A stretch of DNA of 9,265 bases from Methanobacteriota archaeon (GTDB lineage: Archaea > Thermoplasmatota > Thermoplasmata > RBG-16-68-12), in contig VBMR01000008.1 in assembly GCA_005878325.1 (NCBI GenBank), positions 1-9,265 of the forward strand, given 5' to 3'. The notes beneath the pieces are model-generated. The model saw nothing but the letters and a program-made list of their open reading frames with translations, did not search any database and was not told the DNA's origin. Positions within the stretch are counted from its first letter, which is position 1. Every line of letters begins with the position of its first letter. Both the position numbers and the translations under genes were made by a program. This document shows, piece after piece, positions 1-5,884 of the stretch.

Positions 1-702
1 GTCCAGACAACATGGCCTGACGCGAAGATCGTCGAGTTTCTCCTCTTGGCCGACGCAATTCGCGACGCGGGCGCCCAACGTCTCACGGCAATAGTCCCCT
101 ACTATGGTTACGGTCGGCAAGACAAGCGTTTCCTTGACGGCGAACCCGTGTCGGCGAAGACGATCGCGAAGCACATCGCCGTCGACTGCGACGAACTCCT
201 GACGATGGCGATCCCCGCCGACCCGGACATCCTGCGGACGTTCCCGATCCCCGCGCGTGAGGTTAGCGGCATGCCCGCCCTGGGCCGCTACTTCAAGTCG
301 GTGAAGGTCGACGCGCTCCTCGCGCCGGACGAGGGAGCGATTCGCCAGGCGAAGGAGGCCTCGGCGGTGGCGGATGTCACATTCGACTTCCTCGTGAAAG
401 AGCGGATCGACTCGTACACGGTGAAGATTGAGCCGAAAGCCCTCGCCGTCAAGGGTAAGTCCATCGCGATCGTGGACGACGTCATCTCGACCGGCGGCAC
501 GATTGCCACGGCCGCCAAGGAGCTCCGGAAGCAGGGCGCACGTCGGGTGATCGCGGCCTGCGTCCACGGCCTCTTCGTCGACAAGGCGGAGGACAACCTG
601 AAGGCCTGCGACGCCGTCATCGCGACGGACACGATCCAGTCGAAGTACACGAAGGTCAGCGTCGCTCCGGAGTTCGCGGCGGCGATCCGAGCCCTCGGCT
701 GA
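1..702 (+). CDS. prs: Ribose-phosphate pyrophosphokinase (PRPP synthetase), 5' end missing
   Basis: This cytoplasmic enzyme makes PRPP from ribose 5-phosphate and ATP for nucleotide, histidine and tryptophan synthesis. The reading frame is open from the first base; the TTG at 46 is internal, since the preceding codons (VQTTWPDAKIVEFLLL) match the family. The 233 residues present cover about four fifths of an archaeal enzyme (about 285 residues). Visible motifs are the ATP-site YYGYGRQDKR, the phosphate-binding PDEGA, the flexible catalytic loop VKERID, which keeps the Lys and Arg, and the PRPP loop VDDVISTGGTI at 472-504. One oddity: the metal-binding Asp-x-His found in relatives reads Ala-Ile-Pro here (208-216). 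The gene meets the next one tail to tail with only 6 bp between the stops. The family call is secure. Whether this copy has normal activity is open. Confidence 0.95.
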   Translation, partial: VQTTWPDAKIVEFLLLADAIRDAGAQRLTAIVPYYGYGRQDKRFLDGEPVSAKTIAKHIAVDCDELLTMAIPADPDILRTFPIPAREVSGMPALGRYFKSVKVDALLAPDEGAIRQAKEASAVADVTFDFLVKERIDSYTVKIEPKALAVKGKSIAIVDDVISTGGTIATAAKELRKQGARRVIAACVHGLFVDKAEDNLKACDAVIATDTIQSKYTKVSVAPEFAAAIRALG

Positions 703-708
703 CCCGGC

Positions 709-1038
709 CTAGATCCACATGAAGGCCTGCCACGTGACCAGGAGCAGCAGGCCGGCCCAGACGAACAGGCCGAGGTTTTGTATGTCCGTCGTCCGCTTCG
801 ACCCCAGGGCCCCCATCACGCTTCCGGAGGAAGCGAGCATGCCGCCCGTGAGGACGAGGAACTGGGCGAAGTGGCGGGCGGTGGACTCCTGGGCGGCCAG
901 CCCCACGAGCGCGCCCAGGTAGATCCCCGCGAGGCCCAGCGCGTTCAGGGCGAACACGTTCCGGTGGCTGAGGTAGTCCTCGATCGGCCGTCGATAGGGC
1001 ATCGGCCCTCCATAGGCCGGCGGCCGCGGACTCGCCAT
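709..1038 (-). CDS. Small membrane protein, three predicted helices, unknown function
   Basis: This is a 109-residue protein I do not recognise. A short polar N-terminus rich in Pro, Gly and Arg is followed by three hydrophobic segments at about residues 28-49, 56-78 and 87-108, so it is probably an integral membrane protein of the cytoplasmic membrane. The frame stays open further upstream to 1296. I chose the ATG at 1038 because GGAGGT lies 6 bases before it (1045-1050) and a TATA-like TTTAATA lies 34-40 bases before it, and because the upstream extension overlaps the divergent PAC2 gene and is Arg/Pro-rich. It is divergent from the PAC2 gene and convergent with prs. It has no Cys, His pair or other catalytic signature, and no function can be inferred. 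Confidence 0.78.
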   Translation of the reverse strand: MASPRPPAYGGPMPYRRPIEDYLSHRNVFALNALGLAGIYLGALVGLAAQESTARHFAQFLVLTGGMLASSGSVMGALGSKRTTDIQNLGLFVWAGLLLLVTWQAFMWI

Positions 1039-1044
1039 GTCGGG

Positions 1045-1050
1045 ACCTCC
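1045..1050 (-). promoter_or_regulatory. Shine-Dalgarno of the small membrane protein gene
   Basis: GGAGGT on the minus strand, 6 bases before the ATG at 1038. It is a near-perfect match to the archaeal anti-Shine-Dalgarno and is the main reason for choosing this start over the longer open frame. Confidence 0.75.
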
Positions 1051-1071
1051 GCCGCGCAAATGCCCGGGACC

Positions 1072-1078
1072 TATTAAA
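1072..1078 (-). promoter_or_regulatory. TATA box for the small membrane protein gene
   Basis: TTTAATA on the minus strand, AT-rich within a GC-rich spacer. Its centre is about 37 bp before the ATG. With an archaeal start site about 26 bp downstream, the mRNA would begin close to the Shine-Dalgarno, leaving a leader of only about 10-12 nt. Confidence 0.5.
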
Positions 1079-1143
1079 CGATGTCCCGGCTGGAATGCAG
1101 GGCGGCTCAGCCGCAAGTGCCTCCGGGCCGCCATCGCAAACCT

Positions 1144-1151
1144 ACTTAGTA
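1144..1151 (+). promoter_or_regulatory. Weak TATA-like element for the PAC2 gene
   Basis: ACTTAGTA, preceded by the purine-rich GCAAA that could serve as a TFB recognition element. Its centre is about 37 bp before the GTG start, mirroring the spacing of the divergent gene on the other strand. The match to a TATA consensus is imperfect. Confidence 0.35.
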
Positions 1152-1171
1152 CGCGGGTCCCTTCGCCGCGG

Positions 1172-1176
1172 GGAGG
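1172..1176 (+). promoter_or_regulatory. Shine-Dalgarno of the PAC2 gene
   Basis: GGAGG, 7 bases before a GTG codon at 1184. This selects the GTG as start rather than upstream codons in the same open frame. Confidence 0.65.
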
Positions 1177-1183
1177 CGGTCCC

Positions 1184-1927
1184 GTGGCCACCGTCGAAGT
1201 CCGAGAGTTCAAGGAAGTGAACATGAAGGGCGGGACGGTCGTCGCGGCGTTCCCGAGCGTCGGGCTCGTGAGCACGATCACCGCGACGTACCTCATCTCG
1301 ACCCTGAAGGTGGATCAGGTCACGGCCCTCGACTCCGCCGACTTCCCGTCCCTCTCGATGGTCTATGCGAAGAAGCCCAAGTTCCCCGCCCGCGTGTACG
1401 CCTCCCTGGATCCGAAGCTCGCGATCTTCATCTGCGAGATGCCCCTCCCCATGGCCACGCACCGGCCGGTCGCCCTCGCCCTCTTGCGGTGGGCGAAGGA
1501 CCACGGATGCCGCCAGGTCGTGCCGCTCGAAGGCCTTCCCGTCGACCCGGACCTTCCGGCGACCGGCGAGACGTCCGTGTGGGGGGTCGGGAGCACGGAC
1601 GGCGCCCGCGCGGAACTCGACAAGCGGGGGATCCCCCAGCTCGAGACGGGCATGATCGCCGGGGTCACCGGCGTCCTGCTGAACGAGGGCCGCTGGCTCA
1701 AGGCCGACGTGATCGCCCTCTTGGCGGAGGCCCGCTTCGGGATGCCGGACGCCCGCGCCGCCGTCTCCCTCGTGCGGACGCTGGACCAGCTCCTCCCGGA
1801 GATTCAGATCGAACTGGGGCCGCTGCAGGATCAGGCCAAGTCGCTGGAAGACCACCTGCGGCGGCTGAAGGACCAGGCGAAGTCGATTGTGCCGCCGGAG
1901 CCCGTGCCGTCGGAGATGTACCGGTAG
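1184..1927 (+). CDS. PAC2-family (proteasome assembly chaperone-like) protein with HbYX-like C-terminus
   Basis: This 247-residue protein belongs to the archaeal PAC2 family, which is related to eukaryotic proteasome assembly chaperones and to the archaeal PbaA and PbaB proteins. The N-terminal half shows the family pattern: a strand with GGTVVAAFPSVGLVS (about 16-30), then TYLISTLKVDQV, a segment like DFPSLSMVY, and IFICEMPLP (about 81-89). The middle has GMIAGVTGVLL (about 156-166), also typical. Residues of about 195-236 are rich in Leu, Gln and charged residues and should form a coiled coil or long helix. The last three residues are Met-Tyr-Arg, fitting the hydrophobic-Tyr-X tail by which PAN and PbaB dock on the 20S proteasome. 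The GTG start is set by GGAGG 7 bases upstream; an earlier start would overlap the divergent promoter. The family is clear. Proteasome binding is inferred from the tail alone, and no proteasome gene lies in the window. Confidence 0.85.
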   Translation: MATVEVREFKEVNMKGGTVVAAFPSVGLVSTITATYLISTLKVDQVTALDSADFPSLSMVYAKKPKFPARVYASLDPKLAIFICEMPLPMATHRPVALALLRWAKDHGCRQVVPLEGLPVDPDLPATGETSVWGVGSTDGARAELDKRGIPQLETGMIAGVTGVLLNEGRWLKADVIALLAEARFGMPDARAAVSLVRTLDQLLPEIQIELGPLQDQAKSLEDHLRRLKDQAKSIVPPEPVPSEMYR

Positions 1928-1965
1928 CGCGCGACGCACAACGTCATCTGGCACCCCTCGATACA

Positions 1966-1980
1966 CCCACATATCGTGGG
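1966..1980 (+). promoter_or_regulatory. 15-bp inverted repeat and TATA-like core upstream of the copper ATPase gene
   Basis: CCCAC-ATATC-GTGGG: two perfect 5-bp arms around an AT-rich centre, in the 105-bp gap between the PAC2 gene and the ATPase. The centre lies about 60 bp before the ATG, so an mRNA started from it would have a leader of roughly 33 nt. It may be a TATA element covered by an operator for a copper-responsive repressor. The regulator is unknown and no regulator gene is in view. Chance occurrence is possible. Confidence 0.4.
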
Positions 1981-2032
1981 ATGGAGGACGGCCCGATTCG
2001 AGGGCCGCACCCTCCGACGCCCCGGGGAACGC

Positions 2033-4144
2033 ATGGCAACGGATCCGGTCTGCGGCATGTACGTGGATGAGGGCACGCACCTGACGGCCCTCGTCCGCGG
2101 GCGACGGTATTATTTCTGCTCCCACACCTGCATGGAGGCCTTCACGGCGCCCGAGAAGGAGATCGGGAGGCTCGTACGACTCACGGCCCTCAGCCTCGGG
2201 ATCGGCATCCCTCTCTTCATCGTCGGCTTCGGCCAGAGCGTCGGATGGTGGCTCATGGGCGCCGAGGAGCCTGCGAACCTCGTGTTCTTCGTCCTCGCGA
2301 CTCCGGTGCAGTTCGTCGCCGGTTGGCGCTTCTACCACGGCACCTGGGACGCGATCAAGAACCGGAGCGCGAACATGGACGTCCTGATCGCCCTCGGCAC
2401 GACTGCCGCTTGGGGCTACAGCGCCGTCGTCACATTTCTCCCGTTCCTCGGAGTGCCCCTCGCGGACAAGGGGACGTACTACGACACCGCCGCCGTGATC
2501 ATCGGCCTCATCCTCCTGGGGAAGCTTTTCGAAGAGCTCGCACGCGGCAAGGCCGGCGACGCGATTCGGAAGCTGATGGACCTCGCCCCACGGACCGCCC
2601 ACGTCCTCCGCGACGGTCGCGAGGAGGAGGTCCCCGTGGAGCTCGTGCAGCTCGATGACATCGTGATCGTGAGACCGGGAGAGCGGATCCCCGTCGACGG
2701 CACGATCCTCGAGGGCTTCTCCGCGATCGACGAGTCCATGATCACGGGCGAGTCGATCCCGGTCGACAAGCGCGTCGGCGACACGGTCATCGGCGCGACC
2801 ATGAACAAGATGGGGCTCCTCAAGATTCGGGCGACGCGCGTGGGCGCCGATACCACGTTGAATCAGATCATCAAGCTCGTAGGAGACGCCCAGATCGCGC
2901 GGGCCCCGATTCAGCGGCTCGCGGATCGGGTCGCCTCCGTCTTCGTGCCCGCGGTCATCGGGATCGCGGTCCTGACGTTCCTCGTCTGGAAGTTCGCGTT
3001 CGGACTGCCGGTCGCGCAGTCCCTGGTCTTCTTCATCGCCGTCCTGATCATCGCCTGTCCGTGCGCCCTCGGGATCGCGACGCCCGCGGCGATCATGGTC
3101 GGGACCGGCAAGGGAGCGGAGAACGGCCTCCTGATCAAGGGGGGCGAATACTTGGAGAAGGCCCACAAACTCACGACGGTCGTGTTCGACAAGACGGGCA
3201 CGCTGACGAAAGGCACTCCCTCCGTGACGGATGTCGTCCCCATTGGTCGGTACAAGGCGGATGAGGTCCTCCGAATCGCCGCGACCGCCGAAAAGGGGTC
3301 GGAACACCCCTTGGGCGCGGCGATCGTCCGCCGAGCCTCCGAACGAGACATGCCCGTGGACGAGCCCGAGGGCTTCGAGGCCATCCCGGGCCGAGGGGTC
3401 CATGCCGCCGTGTTCGGTCATCCGATCCTCCTGGGGAATCGGGGTCTCATGGCCGACGGCGGCGTCTCGACCGTTGCCGCCGAGGCGGCGCTGGGACGCC
3501 TCGAAGCAGAAGGCAAGACCGCGATGCTCCTGGCCGTGGACCACCAGCTCGCGGGCGTCATCGCGGTCGCGGACACCCTGAAGGACCATGCGGTCGAGGC
3601 GATTCGCTCCCTAAAGGCGATGGGGATCGAGGTCCTCATGCTGACCGGGGACCACCGGTGGACCGCGGAGGCGATCGCCCGGCAGGCCGGCGTGGATCGC
3701 GTCATCGCGGAGGTCCTGCCCGCCCAGAAGGCGGAGAAGATCAAGGAGCTGCAGGCCCAAGGCCAGGTCGTCGCGATGGTCGGGGACGGGATCAACGACG
3801 CGCCGGCCCTCGCCCAGGCGGACGTCGGGATCGCCCTCGGGAGCGGCACGGATGTCGCGATGGAGGCCGGCGGAATCGTGTTGATCAAGGACGATCTCCG
3901 GGACGTCGTCGCGTCGATCCAGCTGAGCCGTCGGACCGTGAAGAAGATCCGCCAGAATCTGTTCTGGGCGTTCTTCTACAACACGGCCCTGATTCCCCTC
4001 GCCGCGGGAATCCTCGCCACGGGCGCACTCTACGGCGTCAAGGTTATCCTGAGCCCCATCCTCGCGGGCGCCGCGATGGGCTTCAGTTCCGTCTCCGTGG
4101 TGATGAATTCGATGACGCTGCGGCGGTTCCGGCCGCGGCTCTGA
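2033..4144 (+). CDS. copA: Cu(I)-exporting P1B-1-type ATPase with N-terminal YHS domain
   Basis: This 703-residue integral membrane pump hydrolyses ATP to export Cu(I) from the cytoplasm. Residues 1-45 form a YHS (TRASH-like) metal-binding domain with DPVCGM and later Cys29 and Cys33, in place of the usual ferredoxin-like HMA domain. Eight membrane segments follow in P1B order. The actuator domain carries TGES (238-241) and the sixth helix Cys342-Pro-Cys344. The phosphorylation site is DKTGTLT with Asp386, the nucleotide domain has Ser-Glu-His-Pro at 423-426, and the hinge is GDGINDAP from 584. Tyr649-Asn650 and Met682-x-x-Ser685-Ser686 with Asn692 in the last two helices complete the Cu(I) selectivity set. 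I chose the ATG at 2033 because the YHS domain begins there; a GTG at 1976 in the same frame adds 19 Arg-rich residues and falls inside the upstream inverted repeat. There is no strong Shine-Dalgarno. It is probably cotranscribed with the small YHS gene 34 bp downstream. Confidence 0.96.
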   Translation: MATDPVCGMYVDEGTHLTALVRGRRYYFCSHTCMEAFTAPEKEIGRLVRLTALSLGIGIPLFIVGFGQSVGWWLMGAEEPANLVFFVLATPVQFVAGWRFYHGTWDAIKNRSANMDVLIALGTTAAWGYSAVVTFLPFLGVPLADKGTYYDTAAVIIGLILLGKLFEELARGKAGDAIRKLMDLAPRTAHVLRDGREEEVPVELVQLDDIVIVRPGERIPVDGTILEGFSAIDESMITGESIPVDKRVGDTVIGATMNKMGLLKIRATRVGADTTLNQIIKLVGDAQIARAPIQRLADRVASVFVPAVIGIAVLTFLVWKFAFGLPVAQSLVFFIAVLIIACPCALGIATPAAIMVGTGKGAENGLLIKGGEYLEKAHKLTTVVFDKTGTLTKGTPSVTDVVPIGRYKADEVLRIAATAEKGSEHPLGAAIVRRASERDMPVDEPEGFEAIPGRGVHAAVFGHPILLGNRGLMADGGVSTVAAEAALGRLEAEGKTAMLLAVDHQLAGVIAVADTLKDHAVEAIRSLKAMGIEVLMLTGDHRWTAEAIARQAGVDRVIAEVLPAQKAEKIKELQAQGQVVAMVGDGINDAPALAQADVGIALGSGTDVAMEAGGIVLIKDDLRDVVASIQLSRRTVKKIRQNLFWAFFYNTALIPLAAGILATGALYGVKVILSPILAGAAMGFSSVSVVMNSMTLRRFRPRL

Positions 4145-4165
4145 GGTCCTCGGACGATCGGGACC

Positions 4166-4174
4166 AGGAGGTGA
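4166..4174 (+). promoter_or_regulatory. Strong Shine-Dalgarno of the small YHS gene
   Basis: AGGAGGTGA ends 4 bases before the ATG at 4179 (7 bases from the GGAGG core). It fully matches the archaeal anti-Shine-Dalgarno and supports translation of the very short gene that follows. Confidence 0.85.
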
Positions 4175-4178
4175 AGGC

Positions 4179-4322
4179 ATGGATAAGGATCCGGTGTGCG
4201 GGATGATGGTGGACCCGAAGCGTGCGGCAGGAAGTTCCCCGTACGGTGGCAAGACGTACTACTTCTGCTCCGCGGGCTGCAAGTCCACGTTCGACAGGAA
4301 TCCTGCGAAATTCGCGAAGTGA
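4179..4322 (+). CDS. Stand-alone YHS-domain protein, probable copper-binding partner of CopA
   Basis: This 47-residue protein consists of a single YHS domain: it opens MDKDPVCGMMVDPK and ends with TYYFCSAGCKSTFDRNPAKF. Cys7, Cys30 and Cys34 line up with Cys7, Cys29 and Cys33 of the N-terminal domain of the preceding ATPase, so both carry the same metal-site layout. It has no signal peptide or membrane segment and should be cytoplasmic. A nearly perfect Shine-Dalgarno precedes it and the ATPase stop is only 34 bp upstream, so the two are very likely one transcription unit. In Sulfolobus, a small TRASH-domain protein (CopM) is encoded beside copA and proposed as a copper carrier. By analogy this one may bind Cu(I) for delivery to the pump. 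That role is inference; the YHS assignment is secure. Confidence 0.9.
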   Translation: MDKDPVCGMMVDPKRAAGSSPYGGKTYYFCSAGCKSTFDRNPAKFAK

Positions 4323-4377
4323 GCGGCGGTCGATCGACAAAAGGTTCGTGTGGGGCCTAAGCGATTGTTTGGCCGCC

Positions 4378-4791
4378 CTAGGGGATGCGTTGCACGCCCA
4401 GCACTTCCAGGTCTCGGTCGAACGAGAACGCGGTGTCGATCGATTCCCTCTTCATGAGGACCCTCGTCGTGCAATCGGTGTACGAGATCCGCGAAGAAGC
4501 GTGCCGCCGGAACACGTCGTCGGCCTCGTGTTCGACCTCCTCGGAGACGTGTAGGACCCGGAGGGTGGGCGACGATCGGATCCGTTGAAGAGTATCAATG
4601 GCGGGTTGCGGTCCCCGCTGGTAGAGGAGGAACGTGACAGTCTCGTCCACGACGTAATTCGACGTATAGTGAAGCCGATAGGGCAGGTCCCCCCTCGATA
4701 GCTTGCGAAACGTGTCGACGGCCGCGGCATGGTACTGGTCCCGGGCCAAGGCCCGCGCGATGAAAGCCCCGGAGTCCAAGAAGAGTTTCAT
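4378..4791 (-). CDS. vapC: VapC-like PIN-domain ribonuclease toxin
   Basis: This 137-residue PIN-domain protein is the likely toxin of a type II toxin-antitoxin pair; such proteins cleave RNA with Mg2+ bound by four acidic residues. All four are visible in their expected places: Asp6 in KLFLDSGAF, Glu50 in VVDETVTFLL, Asp106 in ISYTDCTT and Asp125 in FSFDRDL. The length is normal for VapC. The ATG at 4791 is chosen because the PIN fold begins there; an open frame extends upstream but overlaps the antitoxin gene. Its ATGA start overlaps the antitoxin stop by 4 bp, suggesting translational coupling. It points toward the YHS gene and meets it tail to tail with 55 bp between. The RNA target cannot be read from sequence. 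Confidence 0.9.
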   Translation of the reverse strand: MKLFLDSGAFIARALARDQYHAAAVDTFRKLSRGDLPYRLHYTSNYVVDETVTFLLYQRGPQPAIDTLQRIRSSPTLRVLHVSEEVEHEADDVFRRHASSRISYTDCTTRVLMKRESIDTAFSFDRDLEVLGVQRIP

Positions 4792-5048
4792 CGCCTTTTC
4801 TTCCGCCCGTAGAGGACTTCGTCCACCCTCGAGGAATCCGTCTTCTTGCCCCCTTTGAATCCCCAATTCGGGTCGAACAGGGGATCCCACGAGAGATCGC
4901 CCTCGCGGGCGGCCCACGCGCGAAGCGCCTCCCGAACCGCCTCTTTGAGGGTCAGCCCCTTGGCTTTCGCGGTCCGCGACACAAACTCGTAGACCTCGGG
5001 GGCAACCTCGGTCTGGATCACCCTCTTTTTCATCATCGCATGGGCCAT
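4788..5048 (-). CDS. vapB: VapB-like antitoxin, ribbon-helix-helix type
   Basis: This 86-residue protein directly precedes the toxin gene and overlaps it by 4 bp (ATGA). Residues of about 7-45 (KKRVIQTEVAPEVYEFV, then two helices around TLKEAVREALRAW) fit the ribbon-helix-helix DNA-binding fold typical of VapB. The charged C-terminal half, with WDPLFDPNWGFKGGKK, would wrap the toxin and block its active site. Such antitoxins usually repress their own operon, alone or with the toxin, and short repeats lie just upstream (5063-5098). The start is uncertain: ATG codons at 5048, 5036 and 5033 are all in frame, and none has a clear Shine-Dalgarno. I give the longest; a start at 5036 would remove only MAHA. 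The assignment rests on fold pattern plus position rather than strong identity to a known member. Confidence 0.85.
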   Translation of the reverse strand: MAHAMMKKRVIQTEVAPEVYEFVSRTAKAKGLTLKEAVREALRAWAAREGDLSWDPLFDPNWGFKGGKKTDSSRVDEVLYGRKKRR

Positions 5049-5062
5049 GCGCTGGCCATTAC

Positions 5063-5098
5063 TTACATCTTTTGATTACATGTAGTCTCTGCATGTAC
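5063..5098. promoter_or_regulatory. 13-bp-spaced short repeats, candidate vapBC operator
   Basis: TTACAT occurs at 5063 and 5076, and CATGTA at 5079 and again at 5092, so the related units step by 13 bp; the middle copy forms the palindrome TACATGTA (5077-5084). The repeats occupy the AT-rich patch 15-50 bp upstream of the antitoxin start, where a ribbon-helix-helix autoregulator would bind. Protein binding is inferred. Confidence 0.45.
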
Positions 5099-5146
5099 GC
5101 AAGCCGCAGCACGGCGGCCCTGATCCTATCGTCTTCCAGAGCCGCT

Positions 5147-5161
5147 GGAAAAGGCTTATTG
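5147..5161 (+). promoter_or_regulatory. BRE and TATA box of the DUF2085-like gene
   Basis: GGAAAAG followed by GCTTATTG. The TATA centre is about 27 bp before the GTG at 5185 and no Shine-Dalgarno precedes that codon, so the mRNA should start at or within a base or two of the start codon (leaderless). Confidence 0.6.
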
Positions 5162-5184
5162 GGCACCCGGTCGTATCGCGGGCC

Positions 5185-5847
5185 GTGGCCTCCCCCGTAT
5201 GGGCTCGCCTCACCTGGAGCCGCGCCCTGTTCGCGCTCCTCATCGTCAACCTCGTGTGGACCGCGTCCCTGTTCCTCTGTCCCTTCCTCGTGCCGCCCGG
5301 TTCCTTCGCGAATGCGATCGGGGGCGCGAACCTCGTGGACCACGAGTCCACGTGGGAGAGGTTCCCTCTCTACGCCCGCGTCGTCTATACGATCGGAGAC
5401 GCGCAGTGCCATCAGCTTTGGTACCGCTCCTTCTCCCTGAACGGCAACCAGCTGCCGATCGACCAGCGCATGACCGCGATGTACGTCTTCGCGAACCTTG
5501 GCCTCCTCGCGACGGTCTTCGCGCAGCCCTCCACGAGCACGGGCGCGGTCATGGTGAACGCCCTGCCAGAATTCCTGCGACGCCGGCTCGCGAGGCTCGG
5601 CCCGGATCGAGCCGCGGCCGTCCTGCTTGCGATCGGACTCGTGCCGATGGCGATCGACGGCTTTACGCAGCTGTTCAAGATTGGAAATTACGAGTCCACG
5701 CCGCTCGCCCGCGTGCTGACCGGCGGCCTCGCGGGGTTCGTCGGCGGCCTCCTGGTCGGGGCGATGCTCGTGACGATCCGCCAGTTCTCCGTCGAGATGC
5801 AATCGTGGTACGCGCGCTTCGGAACTGAGGGCACCGCGCCACGATAG
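5185..5847 (+). CDS. DUF2085-like integral membrane protein
   Basis: This 220-residue membrane protein has hydrophobic segments at about residues 14-36, 97-113, 143-164 and 176-198. Family hallmarks are GDAQCHQLWYRSF (71-83) followed by NGNQLP, and later AIDGFTQLF (156-164) with YESTPLARVLTGGLAG (169-184). These match DUF2085, a prokaryotic membrane family with no established function. In the usual family pattern the stretch after the Gln-x-Pro carries Cys residues (P-x-C-A-R-C/D-T-G); here it reads PIDQRMTAMY, so only the CHQ Cys75 and His76 remain. The GTG start is supported by a BRE/TATA pair 27 bp upstream and by the family N-terminal helix beginning soon after. There is no clear Shine-Dalgarno. 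The gene stands as its own unit; the following gene has its own TATA element. The family call is good; the function is unknown. Confidence 0.8.
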   Translation: MASPVWARLTWSRALFALLIVNLVWTASLFLCPFLVPPGSFANAIGGANLVDHESTWERFPLYARVVYTIGDAQCHQLWYRSFSLNGNQLPIDQRMTAMYVFANLGLLATVFAQPSTSTGAVMVNALPEFLRRRLARLGPDRAAAVLLAIGLVPMAIDGFTQLFKIGNYESTPLARVLTGGLAGFVGGLLVGAMLVTIRQFSVEMQSWYARFGTEGTAPR

Positions 5848-5860
5848 CGAAGGTTTTTCA
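5848..5860 (+). promoter_or_regulatory. BRE and TATA box of the membrane-anchored beta-domain gene
   Basis: CGAAGG followed by TTTTTCA, starting one base after the preceding stop codon. The TATA centre is 28 bp before the ATG at 5885, again the leaderless spacing. Confidence 0.55.
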
Positions 5861-5884
5861 AGGGTCCCTCGCTTGGGCGGCCCG

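Noticed and set aside
1037..1183. N-terminal extension of the PAC2 protein
   Set aside because: It overlaps the divergent promoter region, is Arg/Pro-rich, and a GTG with a good Shine-Dalgarno starts the conserved domain at 1184.
1976..2032. GTG start 19 codons upstream of the copA ATG
   Set aside because: It would add an Arg-rich stretch before the YHS domain and lies in the inverted repeat; YHS proteins normally begin a few residues before DPVCGM.
1142..3589. A minus-strand open frame of 815 codons opposite the PAC2 and copA genes
   Set aside because: It is full of Arg, Asp, Gly and His without a fold pattern and lies antisense to two genes with clear family motifs. Long antisense frames are common in GC-rich coding DNA.
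4344..4377. GGCC...GGCC dyad between the small YHS gene and vapC as a terminator
   Set aside because: Only four pairs plus a mismatch, and no T-run on either strand; too weak to call.
4222..4554. A plus-strand frame opposite vapC
   Set aside because: It begins inside the small YHS gene and runs antisense to a PIN-domain gene with all four catalytic acids.
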